A stretch of 64,000 bases of DNA from Natrinema salaciae. GTDB taxonomy: Archaea > Halobacteriota > Halobacteria > Halobacteriales > Natrialbaceae. The translations under genes were made by a program, and so were the position numbers. Of the stretch, positions 16,430-24,264 are shown in pieces (position 1 is the stretch's first letter; the number at the start of each line of letters is the position of its first letter). The notes under the pieces are model-generated. The model did no database searches and was not told the origin of the DNA. It saw only the letters and a program-made list of their open reading frames with translations. The stretch spans positions 248,001 to 312,000 of the forward strand of contig NZ_FOFD01000005.1 in NCBI RefSeq assembly GCF_900110865.1. The letters are read 5' to 3'.

Positions 16430-16933
16430 TCATACTCGTGTGGGCACAAGCCCGTCGATGCGGTCGAGAAGATCGTCGACGGTCGGTCGGTCGGCTGGCA
16501 TTTTGCCGCGATGGACATATTCGATCGACGGCTGTTCACCGGTTGCGTCGATGAGGATCGCTTCGGGCATTCGCCCGACCATGTCGTGAAGCGAGCCAAA
16601 GACACCGAACCGGGTCGGCTGATCGTATTGATCACTCGTCGTCTTCGATTCGTCAGCCAGTAGCGGAAACGGAATCTCGTACTGCTCGTTCCACTGGCGT
16701 GCTCGTTCGAGCGGTTCGGGGAGGATCGAAACTACGTCGGCTTGACGCGATTCGAATTCGTCGTATCTCGAGGCGATTTTCTGGACTTGCTCTCGACACT
16801 TCGGGCAGTGATAGTCCCGCTGAAACAGCAGAACGATTGCGTCTCGTTCAGAATTTGATGCATATTCGCTCAATTGAAACGGATCTGGTCCCGTTGTGGC
16901 GTTCGGAAGTTCGAAATCTGTAAGTTCGGGCAT
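16430..16933 (-). CDS. Peroxiredoxin/AhpC-TSA-like redoxin
   Basis: 167 residues. Strand 'AIVLLFQRDYHCPKCREQVQ' places a CxxC (43-46) at the position of the peroxidatic or thioredoxin-type cysteine pair. 'ADVVSILPEPLERARQWNEQ' and 'IPFPLLADESKTTSDQY' complete the AhpC/TSA fold. The 'CPKC' motif suggests a thiol-disulfide exchange or bacterioferritin-comigratory-like peroxidase. It is a clear paralogue of 18660-19154 (same length, same DQ[YP]..RFG[VI][FL]G region). Reductant could be the thioredoxin at 18182-18520. Confidence 0.8.
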   Translation of the reverse strand: MPELTDFELPNATTGPDPFQLSEYASNSERDAIVLLFQRDYHCPKCREQVQKIASRYDEFESRQADVVSILPEPLERARQWNEQYEIPFPLLADESKTTSDQYDQPTRFGVFGSLHDMVGRMPEAILIDATGEQPSIEYVHRGKMPADRPTVDDLLDRIDGLVPTRV

Positions 16934-17400
16934 GGGGTAGGGTATAACCGTATTTTGGGTGAGCGCTGTCCGGAGGTGTCGGCTCTAACAGATCGCTCGA
17001 GGATCTCTCAGAGATCCCATTCTTTCTGTGGGATGTGGAGGCTCCGTACTGGTGGTGTGCAATGGTGATCGCGAACCGCCCTGTTATCCTCTTTCAGATC
17101 GTCCCATCGCTTTGTCCCAGGGTAGCGATAGGGTCCGATACACGGGTGGTGTGATCGGTCTCGAGTCCGAAGCAGGGTGGTGGTTACGATCGCATGGAGC
17201 GCGGGTCACGGTGCCTCCAGTCTATATGTTGTACTGCAAGGATATATATTACAATCTAACCGGTTGGTTAGCGGATTACCAGTTCGTAACCGCTAGACAG
17301 AGACAATCGTCATGAATCGCTCCAGTAGTGATGTGCCGCCCCCCTTTCGTCAAAACTCGATCGCTCGTCCGTTCCGTCGAATCGCCTCTCCGCCGTAATA
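16934..17400. other. Intergenic stretch, no supported gene
   Basis: About 470 bases between the first redoxin and the DUF63 gene. AT-rich patch near 17225-17260 (ATATATATT) could hold a promoter. No protein-like frame or strong hairpin found. Confidence 0.45.
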
Positions 17401-18120
17401 TTAGGAAAGTAACTGAAGCACGAGATTATTGACTGCCGGAATCAGTCCCGTGGCAGTGGCGATACTGAGTATCATCTGCCGTTCGAACGACGTGAGATCG
17501 TGAGCGGTTCCGGTCCAGACCACGATACCGACGGTCAATCCACCTTTCAGGAGGACGAACAGCCAGGTCGTTCCGAGAAACGGTGTAACTGGGAGAGACG
17601 CTGTCACGTTAATGAGCAGTCGAGAGAGTGTAACCTGTTCGTAGAACCCGAGAATATCGATTCCGATTATCGTCGTAATCGCATCCAGTAGCTGTCCGAA
17701 CAGCAGGATACCACCGGCAAGTCCCGTCCGTCTCGTAACCGCTGGACGGCGTCGCTCGAGGAGCGCCCAGACCCCGAACGTGAGCAATACTGCTGCGCCG
17801 ATCGAAATCGTGGGCCAGAATAGAGACGCGGGTCCACCTATCGACCGAGAGAGGGAACTCGCTGCCGCAATTACGAGCAAAACACCGGAAGTCATGATTA
17901 CTGTCGGTGGAGTGATCGGGATACGATCGGATCGAAGCGATCGAGAAAGTGTCGATACGACTGCAACACCAGCGCCAAGTACCACGTATAGAGTGCTCCC
18001 CGCGAACGTGTGCCCGAAACCGATTCTCGACCCAGTCGAAAGCATCGCTACAGCGACCATCCACGGAACGAACGAGGGACCGTATCCATGCCCGCTCACG
18101 AACTCATGTCTCGAACCCAC
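17401..18120 (-). CDS. DUF63-family membrane protein
   Basis: 239 residues, six or seven hydrophobic segments. The segment 'GGILLFGQLLDAITTIIGID' and the following 'GFYEQVTLSRLLIN' are the conserved DUF63 core, including the acidic D in the membrane. 'GTTWLFVLLKGGLTVGIVVW' is the next helix. DUF63 is an archaeal membrane family of unknown function. Starts at GTG 18120. Shorter than many DUF63 proteins because the N-terminal helices are fewer. Same strand as the surrounding redox genes but with 60-base spacing. Confidence 0.75.
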   Translation of the reverse strand: MGSRHEFVSGHGYGPSFVPWMVAVAMLSTGSRIGFGHTFAGSTLYVVLGAGVAVVSTLSRSLRSDRIPITPPTVIMTSGVLLVIAAASSLSRSIGGPASLFWPTISIGAAVLLTFGVWALLERRRPAVTRRTGLAGGILLFGQLLDAITTIIGIDILGFYEQVTLSRLLINVTASLPVTPFLGTTWLFVLLKGGLTVGIVVWTGTAHDLTSFERQMILSIATATGLIPAVNNLVLQLLS

Positions 18121-18181
18121 TCTGATCGTTGTTCCGGATCGGTCTTCGGGTGAATTCTCTCGGCGACTGGGTCACAACTGA

Positions 18182-18520
18182 TCAGTCGACGAGCTGTCGT
18201 ATCGCTTCCGCATCTTGCATTCCGATAAGGCGGCCAGCAGGAACTTCCTGATCGAATCCGATAACAGTTGGAATCGAACTCACGTCGAAGCGGGCAGCGA
18301 TTTGTGGGAACGTATCGGTGTCCACTTTGACCACGGGGGCATCGACCGTTTTCGAAATTGCTTCCATCGTCGGTTCCATCATCTGACACGGACCACACCA
18401 GTCCGCATAAAAATCGACGAGTACTCGGTCCTCGCTTGTCATGAGATTATCAAATTCGGATTCTGCCTCGAGTTCGATAATTCCCGTCACCGTATCGGTC
18501 GGTTCCGTTCGTTCAGCCAT
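18182..18520 (-). CDS. Thioredoxin
   Basis: 112 residues with the active site WCGPC at 41-45, preceded by 'DRVLVDFYAD', and the cis-proline region 'DVSSIPTVIGFDQ'. Complete and normal length with a slightly long N-terminal tail. It reduces disulfides in the cytosol. It lies between two peroxiredoxin-like genes on the same strand and is the obvious electron donor for them, by inference. Confidence 0.9.
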   Translation of the reverse strand: MAERTEPTDTVTGIIELEAESEFDNLMTSEDRVLVDFYADWCGPCQMMEPTMEAISKTVDAPVVKVDTDTFPQIAARFDVSSIPTVIGFDQEVPAGRLIGMQDAEAIRQLVD

Positions 18521-18659
18521 ATCGAATACCTGTCTTATTCCATCTTAACTGTAAGCGAACCGTCCGGTAAGGGAGTTACGTGTGAGTTATCGGCTCTTGG
18601 AAGCGTTTTCGATCTTCGGGCCCCGCTTCAGAGACACGAAATATCCATCGTGGCACCAC

Positions 18660-19154
18660 TCAGGCAGCCCGGAGTTCGTCAAGCTCCAACAGTAGCTCGT
18701 TGATTTCGGGTCGATCAAACGTCGACCGTCCCCGGTGGGCGGAGACGAGCGTCGGCTCGCTGGTCCGACGGTCGATAATGACGACTACGGGCATTCGCCC
18801 GAAGAAATCGCTGAACTTGCCGAGGATTCCGAACCGAACGGGCTGGTCGTAGGCGTCACCGACCGCAGTGTCAGGATCCGCGAGGAGTGGATAGGGGAGG
18901 TCGTACCGGGACTGCCACTCTTCGACGCGATCGACCGGTTCGGGGACGACCGAGACGACTTCGGCGTCCCGATCGTGAAAGGCCTCGATCCGGTCGGCGA
19001 GCTCCTGTACCTGGTCGCGGCAGTTCGTACAGTAGTAGTCCCGCTGAAGGAACAGCACGACGAATTCGACGTCGTCGGGGAGGGCAGATAGGGAGAACGG
19101 GTCCGGTCCTGCCGCCACGTTCGGGAGCGAAAAATCCGGTATTTGCCTTTCCAT
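18660..19154 (-). CDS. Peroxiredoxin/AhpC-TSA-like redoxin (paralogue)
   Basis: 164 residues: MERQIPDFSLPNVAAGPDPF, then 'FVVLFLQRDYYCTNCRDQVQ' with CTNC at 42-45, 'AEVVSVVPEPVDRVEEWQSR' and 'LPYPLLADPDTAVGDAYDQP'. Same architecture as 16430-16933. In the CxxC the middle residues differ (TN versus PK), which may tune redox potential. Likely peroxide or disulfide reductase using thioredoxin. Complete, ATG at 19154. Confidence 0.82.
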   Translation of the reverse strand: MERQIPDFSLPNVAAGPDPFSLSALPDDVEFVVLFLQRDYYCTNCRDQVQELADRIEAFHDRDAEVVSVVPEPVDRVEEWQSRYDLPYPLLADPDTAVGDAYDQPVRFGILGKFSDFFGRMPVVVIIDRRTSEPTLVSAHRGRSTFDRPEINELLLELDELRAA

Positions 19155-19452
19155 ACCTCACTCGAGGAGTTGTTACAACAAAATCGTTAGGTCCCGATGC
19201 CTTCCTCGACGCGAACGCTCGCGGCTATCGAAAGACAAATCGAATCCGTCACCGGCTATCGATGCAGCTGAAAACCATTACACACCTGATTGCATGGCCG
19301 CGTTGTCAATAGTGTGTAACTCGTTTCAGTAGCTACTATATCGACCAGTGTAGAAATCGTTTCGATCAGTATTGTAGCACGGTGAAATCGGATATGTAGT
19401 CGAAATGCACTACCGCGGAAGGTATTCTTTTTCCCTGTTCTTCTGTCGGTGT

Positions 19453-19878
19453 ATGGTATCAATACTTGCTGGACTCGTTGGCGGCGTAATTGCAACGATT
19501 GTCATGACGATGGGAATGATGAGAATGGGTGACGGCGGGCCGCCGCCGACGGCCGGACTCGTCGCGAAAACAGCGGGCGGAGAGCCCGCGGAGTACGAGA
19601 TGCCGGGGATGCTCTTGCACATGCTCTACGGCGTCGGTGCCGGTGTCGTCTTCGCTCTGGGGGTCCCCCTAGTCGGTTTGAATTTCGACTCGCTCGTCGT
19701 CGCGGCGGGCCTGGGACTCGTCTACGGGATGGTTCTCATGATCGTTGGGATGATGTTCTGGATGCGAATGGTGCTCGGAATGGAGGCCGACCGCGATACG
19801 ATGGTGATGTTCGGCACTGTCCACGCCAGTTACGGGATCGTCCTCGGTGCCGTTTTGGGGTCCGGTATCGTTGCCTGA
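19453..19878 (+). CDS. Small membrane protein (DUF6789-like)
   Basis: About 141 residues from ATG 19453 (MVSILAGLVGGVIATIVMTM). Four predicted helices; unusually methionine-rich, with 'GMMRMGDGGPPPTAGLVA' and 'GMVLMIVGMMFWMRMVLGME'. 'MLLHMLYGVGAGVVFALGVP' fits the haloarchaeal membrane family often annotated DUF6789, which also includes the broken gene at 32878-33374. A longer frame begins at 19405 but the internal ATG gives a better membrane N-terminus. Function unknown. Confidence 0.7.
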   Translation: MVSILAGLVGGVIATIVMTMGMMRMGDGGPPPTAGLVAKTAGGEPAEYEMPGMLLHMLYGVGAGVVFALGVPLVGLNFDSLVVAAGLGLVYGMVLMIVGMMFWMRMVLGMEADRDTMVMFGTVHASYGIVLGAVLGSGIVA

Positions 19879-20054
19879 GTAAATTTCACACGTAACGACG
19901 AACAGATTCTTACAGCCATCGATCCATAGGCACACTGACTCAGTAAATCCGTATCCAGTTACATGACACGACTGCTACCGTTCGAATGCGAGGCCAGCTT
20001 CACGTCGCTCACGTCGTATAGAGATCACACCCCGAATTCACAGCCGGTACTCGA

Positions 20055-21047
20055 ATGAGTAGTGTGTCTCCCAAACGGGTCATCCTGGGCAGTGTCGGGC
20101 TCTCGGTCGGCTTCCTGCTCCTCGCTGACTCGATCGGGGTTGCAGCGGCGTCCTTCGAGGACTCGGTAGTCACACAGACACTACCTGCATCGTTCCCGAC
20201 GGAGGCGTTTCTCGCGCACTGGTGGGTTTTTCCTGCGTCAATCGTCTTTTCGATAGTTGCGCTCGCCTCGGGCGTTTCGGGGGCTCTCTTTTTCAGTCCG
20301 TTCTTCCTGCTGGTCGTCGGGCTACAGCCCGCACAGGCGATCGGTGCCGGACTCCTGACGGAGGTCTTCGGGATGGGGAACGGCCTTCGATCGTACGTCA
20401 AACAGGGGCTCGTGGACTACGCGACGGCTAAGTGGCTCCTGCTCGGTGCCGTTCCGTCCATCGTCGTCGGCGCGTTTGCCGCGCAGTACGCACCAGAAGC
20501 GGTTTTGCGGGGCATCTTCGGCGTCGGATTGGTCATTCTCGGTGGGTTCCTCTTTTATTACGAACCGCCGGAGAAATGCGTTCCCGGCGAGAGCGAAGGA
20601 CGATATCTGGCGAAAAAGAACGCAGGCCGAGGCAAGACGGTCGTCGAGGCCGCCGACGGCGAGCGATACGTGTTCGACACCTGCTGGCGACTTCCCGGCG
20701 TGGCACTGGCGACGATCGGCGGGTTCATAACTGGACTCATCAGCGCTGGACTGCCGGAAATCGTCACGACACAGCTCGTCATCCGGTGTCGCGTTCCGCC
20801 TCGAGTCGCGATCGCAACCTCGGTGTTCGTCCTCGCCGTGGCCGCCGTCGCCGGAGCGGCTATCCACGCACTGAGCGCGACCCCTGTCTGGTACGTCGTC
20901 GCCTGGTCGATTCCGGGGGTCCTGATCGGGGGGACGGTCGGCACTCGCGTGGGGAAATACGTTCCGAGTGACGTGATGGCGGCAGGTCTCGGCGTTATCT
21001 TCGGACTCGTCGGTGGAATCGTCCTCGTAACGACGTTCTTGTTGTAA
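20055..21047 (+). CDS. TauE/SafE-family anion exporter
   Basis: 330 residues with about eight membrane helices. First half: 'VALASGVSGALFFSPFFLLV' then 'AIGAGLLTEVFGMGNGLRSY'; second half: 'TIGGFITGLISAGLPEIVTT' and 'GVLIGGTVGTRVGKYVPSDV'. The two similar half-repeats with glycine-rich loops are typical of TauE/SafE permeases, which move sulfite, sulfoacetate or similar anions. A hydrophilic loop (about residues 175-215, KCVPGESEGRYLAKKNAGRG) with cysteines separates the halves. Substrate cannot be assigned. Stand-alone gene. Confidence 0.85.
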   Translation: MSSVSPKRVILGSVGLSVGFLLLADSIGVAAASFEDSVVTQTLPASFPTEAFLAHWWVFPASIVFSIVALASGVSGALFFSPFFLLVVGLQPAQAIGAGLLTEVFGMGNGLRSYVKQGLVDYATAKWLLLGAVPSIVVGAFAAQYAPEAVLRGIFGVGLVILGGFLFYYEPPEKCVPGESEGRYLAKKNAGRGKTVVEAADGERYVFDTCWRLPGVALATIGGFITGLISAGLPEIVTTQLVIRCRVPPRVAIATSVFVLAVAAVAGAAIHALSATPVWYVVAWSIPGVLIGGTVGTRVGKYVPSDVMAAGLGVIFGLVGGIVLVTTFLL

Positions 21048-21195
21048 GAAACTGCTAGTCGTGGCGGACAGGATCGACGACCGGCACCGCTCTCTGATGC
21101 GCCTCCGAAATGAATGAGAATATAATTATTTCGGCGCCGTGTACTGTCGGTGCCTGACCGAGTGAGTTATATAATGACTCTCGAAGTACGGGTCT

Positions 21196-22059
21196 ATGAT
21201 GAGCAGTGAAACCGAATTGACACCACCGGAGCTTTCGCCCGACGACTTCGTTCGCATTCCGGACGACCGTTTCACAGCGGATACCGTCGCAATCGTCACT
21301 GGCGGTGGATCAGGGATCGGTCAGGCCACGAGCATCGCCCTCGCGAGCAACGGACTGACCGTCGCCGCCGTCGACATCGACGAGCAAGGGCTCGCGGAAA
21401 CCGCCGACATGGCGGCGTCGTTCGATGCCGACGGGCGCATCGTTCCAGTCGAGGAAGATCTGACCGACGACGATGCCGTCGCGGCGGCCGTCGACGAGGC
21501 CGCCGATCTCGGGACGGTACGCTACGCCGCGAATATCGCGGGAATGCAACACATCGCCTCGTTCTCGGAGTTTCCAATGGAAAAGTACGATTTCATGCAC
21601 GACCTCATGCTTCGGTCACCGTTTTTGCTTTCAAAGCGGGTCATGCCACATATCGAGGCGACGGACGACGGCGTCGGCGCCATCGGGAACATGTCCTCGG
21701 TACACGGTCACTACGCGACGCAGAACAAACCGGCGTACATCACGCTGAAACACGGACTCGCTGGACTCACTCGAGCGATCGCGGCCGAAGGCGGTGGGAC
21801 GCTTCGGGGGTTCTCCGTGAGCGTCGGGTACGTGCTGACACCGCTGATGGTCGATCAGATCGAGGACACGGCCGACGAACGCGGTATCTCCGAGCGGGAA
21901 GTGATCGAGGACGTGATGCTTGGCCAAGCCCGCACCAAAGAGATGATGACGCCTGCCGAAGTCGCGAACCTGTTCGTCTTCGGCTTCTCGAGCCACGCGA
22001 AACACCTCAACGGCGCCGACTTGCTCTGGGACGGCGGGTACACCACGACCTATGAGTGA
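21196..22059 (+). CDS. SDR-family dehydrogenase, 3-hydroxybutyrate dehydrogenase-like
   Basis: 287 residues. NAD(P) loop TGGGSGIG at 35-42 and 'AAVDIDEQGLAE', an acid after the second strand that favours NAD. Catalytic serine in 'NMSSVHGHYAT' and YITLK at 181-185. 'FVFGFSSHAKHLNGADLLWD' (trimmed) and GGYTT close the fold. 'MSSVHGHYAT...KPAYITLKHGL' is the pattern of D-beta-hydroxybutyrate dehydrogenases. It overlaps the patatin gene by 8 bases. In Haloferax mediterranei a patatin-like polyhydroxyalkanoate depolymerase gene adjoins a 3-hydroxybutyrate dehydrogenase gene, so this pair likely degrades that polymer. Confidence 0.85.
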   Translation: MMSSETELTPPELSPDDFVRIPDDRFTADTVAIVTGGGSGIGQATSIALASNGLTVAAVDIDEQGLAETADMAASFDADGRIVPVEEDLTDDDAVAAAVDEAADLGTVRYAANIAGMQHIASFSEFPMEKYDFMHDLMLRSPFLLSKRVMPHIEATDDGVGAIGNMSSVHGHYATQNKPAYITLKHGLAGLTRAIAAEGGGTLRGFSVSVGYVLTPLMVDQIEDTADERGISEREVIEDVMLGQARTKEMMTPAEVANLFVFGFSSHAKHLNGADLLWDGGYTTTYE

Positions 22060-23089
22060 GACCGCTGACGACGGAGACGCCCCGACGAGGGTCGCCATCG
22101 CCTGTCAGGGTGGCGGCAGCCACACGGCGTTTACCGCAGGCGTATTGAAACGGCTCCTCCGCGACTGGCCCGACGAGTACGAACTGGTCGGGATCAGCGG
22201 AACCTCCGGTGGTGCTTTCAATGCACTCGCGGCGTGGTACGGACTGGTCACGGCCGACGAGGACAGGGCGATCGAACTCCTCGACGCGATCTGGGAGGAT
22301 CTGTCGGCATCCGACCTCTCGGACCGATTCGCGAATGATTTCGTCGTCGGACTGTCCCGGCTCGGAAGCACGGGCGTTCCGATGCCGCAGATCAGTCCGT
22401 ACGCTATCCCTGGTTCCGAGGCGGGGAAAGACGAAATCAGAGATACCCTCGAACGGCATATCGAATTCGAGGCGATCCCGGACTACTGTGATAGAGAGGC
22501 ACCGGAACTCGTCGTCGGGACTGTCGACATCAACGCGGGCGTCTTCGAGACGTTCGTCGACGAGCAGGTGACGACGGACGCAGTGCTCGCGTCGGCCGCC
22601 GTTCCGACGCTCTTCGAGGCCGTCGAGATCGACGGGCACCGCCACTGGGACGGGCTCTTCTCGCAGAACCCGCCGATCGACGACCTCATGACCGTCGATG
22701 CCGATCGCAAGCCCGATGAGCTCTGGGTCATCCAAATCAACCCCCAGGAGACCGAGGGCGAACCCACCTCGCTCGCGGAGATCGCCGATCGCCGTAACGA
22801 ACTGGCGGGCAACATCTCGTTGAATCAGGAACTGAACGTTATTCGACGAGTCAACGAGTGGATCGACGCGGGACACCTCCCCGAGAGCGACTTTTCGAAG
22901 ACTGCAATCCGACGGCTATCGATGGGCAAATCGTACCACTGTTCGACGAAAGTCGACCGCCGCCCGTCGTTTATTCAGGAACTGATGGCTCTGGGAGAGG
23001 AGCAGGCGACTTCGTTTCTCAAGAGCAGCGAGCTCGACGAAAGCAATTACGTCACCGCGGAGCCACGACACAAACCATCGGCTCAGTAA
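22052..23089 (+). CDS. Patatin-like phospholipase/PHA depolymerase
   Basis: 345 residues. Glycine-rich oxyanion motif CQGGGSH at 18-24, nucleophile elbow GTSGG (S52) and the catalytic aspartate in HWDGLF near residue 196: the Ser-Asp dyad of patatins. 'LASAAVPTLFEAVEIDGHRH' is the usual strand before the DG motif. Translation is coupled to the upstream dehydrogenase and followed 14 bases later by a CMD protein. The neighbour points to intracellular polyhydroxyalkanoate granule degradation to 3-hydroxybutyrate; lipid hydrolysis is the alternative. Confidence 0.85.
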   Translation: MSETADDGDAPTRVAIACQGGGSHTAFTAGVLKRLLRDWPDEYELVGISGTSGGAFNALAAWYGLVTADEDRAIELLDAIWEDLSASDLSDRFANDFVVGLSRLGSTGVPMPQISPYAIPGSEAGKDEIRDTLERHIEFEAIPDYCDREAPELVVGTVDINAGVFETFVDEQVTTDAVLASAAVPTLFEAVEIDGHRHWDGLFSQNPPIDDLMTVDADRKPDELWVIQINPQETEGEPTSLAEIADRRNELAGNISLNQELNVIRRVNEWIDAGHLPESDFSKTAIRRLSMGKSYHCSTKVDRRPSFIQELMALGEEQATSFLKSSELDESNYVTAEPRHKPSAQ

Positions 23090-23103
23090 CCAACCAGAAG
23101 ACA

Positions 23104-23673
23104 ATGTCACGACTCCCACTGCTCGAACTGGACGACATCTCCGAAGAGTACCACCACCTGTTCACCGACGAATACCTCGGCGACCGCCACATCTTTCGTG
23201 CATGGGCGCACAATCCTGCGGTACTCGAGGCAACCCTGGAGTACCTGAACACGCTCTACGACCAGCTCGGCCAGCGGCGAACGGAGCTGGTCATTCTCAC
23301 CGTCGCTCGAGCGCGCGGTGCCCGCTACGAGTGGCACCAACACGTCGATATCGCTCGCGACAAGGGCATCACCGTCGAGGAGATGCGAGCGATCGGCGGC
23401 GGTGACTTCTCGTCGTTCGACGACAGCGAGTTCGTCCTGCTCCAGTACGCTCGAGCCGTCGAATCCGGAACGGTAACCGATCAGATTCACGACGCGCTCG
23501 CTGAAGCGTATTCCCCGGCGGAAATCGTCGCAGCCGGGCTGTTGATCGATTTCTACGTCGGCCTGTGTAATTACATCGCGTCCGTCGATCTGCCCTTCGA
23601 AGGGGGCGAGTTCGTCGGATGGATTCCGGACGACGAGACTGTCATACGGCTCTTCAACGAAGAATCGTCGTAG
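23104..23673 (+). CDS. Carboxymuconolactone decarboxylase (CMD)-family protein
   Basis: 189 residues: MSRLPLLELDDISEEYHHLF, then 'RAWAHNPAVLEATLEYLNTL', 'RRTELVILTVARARGARYEW' and 'HQHVDIARDKGITVEEMRAI'. The helix pattern and 'YEW..H...A...G...EE' are those of CMD/AhpD-like proteins. The AhpD-type CxxC is absent (YEWHQH instead), so peroxidase coupling is unlikely, and lactone or other small-molecule chemistry is possible. Third gene of an operon with the dehydrogenase and patatin; its role there is unknown. Confidence 0.8.
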   Translation: MSRLPLLELDDISEEYHHLFTDEYLGDRHIFRAWAHNPAVLEATLEYLNTLYDQLGQRRTELVILTVARARGARYEWHQHVDIARDKGITVEEMRAIGGGDFSSFDDSEFVLLQYARAVESGTVTDQIHDALAEAYSPAEIVAAGLLIDFYVGLCNYIASVDLPFEGGEFVGWIPDDETVIRLFNEESS

Positions 23674-23694
23674 ACTGGCGACCCGAATCCCGTC

Positions 23695-24210
23695 TCAGGG
23701 ACAGTCAGTTTCGTCGATGGGCCGAGGATCGGACCCCTGATTCACCGACTGCGTCGCAGTGGATTCGAGATTCACGAGCATCAGTTGCCCGCCGTACCCG
23801 TGTGTCCGATCGTGGCCTCGGACGACCACGCAGGTCACGTCGTCGGGAACCCCGATCGTCTCCGAGCGCGTGAACGGTTGCTGAGCGTGTGCGTGGCGTA
23901 ACTCGCGCCGTCCCAGTCGCGTCCCGTCGAGACGCTCGACTTGCCACCAGTTCGCGAACCCGTCTTCTCCCTCGTCGTCGTGATGGAGCGTCACGTCGAA
24001 CGTATACGCATCGCTGTCGCCCTCGAACGCCACCTCGACGACGTTCGCCTCTCGGAGATCGAGATCCGTCTCCGGCTCGGCGTCCGATCCCGGCGACGCA
24101 TCGTCAGTCGAATCCGAACTGTCGCTACAGCCAGCCAGTAACCCCGACACGAGTACGCCTGCCAGCCCACCGAGGAGCTGTCGTCTCGAGGGCAACGGAT
24201 CGCTTTTCAT
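23695..24210 (-). CDS. Hypothetical lipoprotein
   Basis: 171 residues. N-terminal Tat-type lipoprotein signal (SRRQLLGGLAGVLVSGLLAGC), shortened to its core SRRQLLGG...LLAGC, followed by an Asp/Ser-rich linker. The mature domain has 'VEVAFEGDSDAYTFDVTLHH', 'NWWQVERLDGTRLGRRELRH' and 'TCVVVRGHDRTHGYGGQLML'. The two last patterns fit a small beta-sandwich. I recognise it as similar to other haloarchaeal cell-surface proteins of unknown role. Convergent with the CMD gene, 21 bases between stops. Confidence 0.68.
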   Translation of the reverse strand: MKSDPLPSRRQLLGGLAGVLVSGLLAGCSDSSDSTDDASPGSDAEPETDLDLREANVVEVAFEGDSDAYTFDVTLHHDDEGEDGFANWWQVERLDGTRLGRRELRHAHAQQPFTRSETIGVPDDVTCVVVRGHDRTHGYGGQLMLVNLESTATQSVNQGSDPRPIDETDCP

Positions 24211-24264
24211 AGTTTCTGCTTCACGCCAGTGACGGAAACGTCCTCGGTGTGCCGCCGTCTCGAG

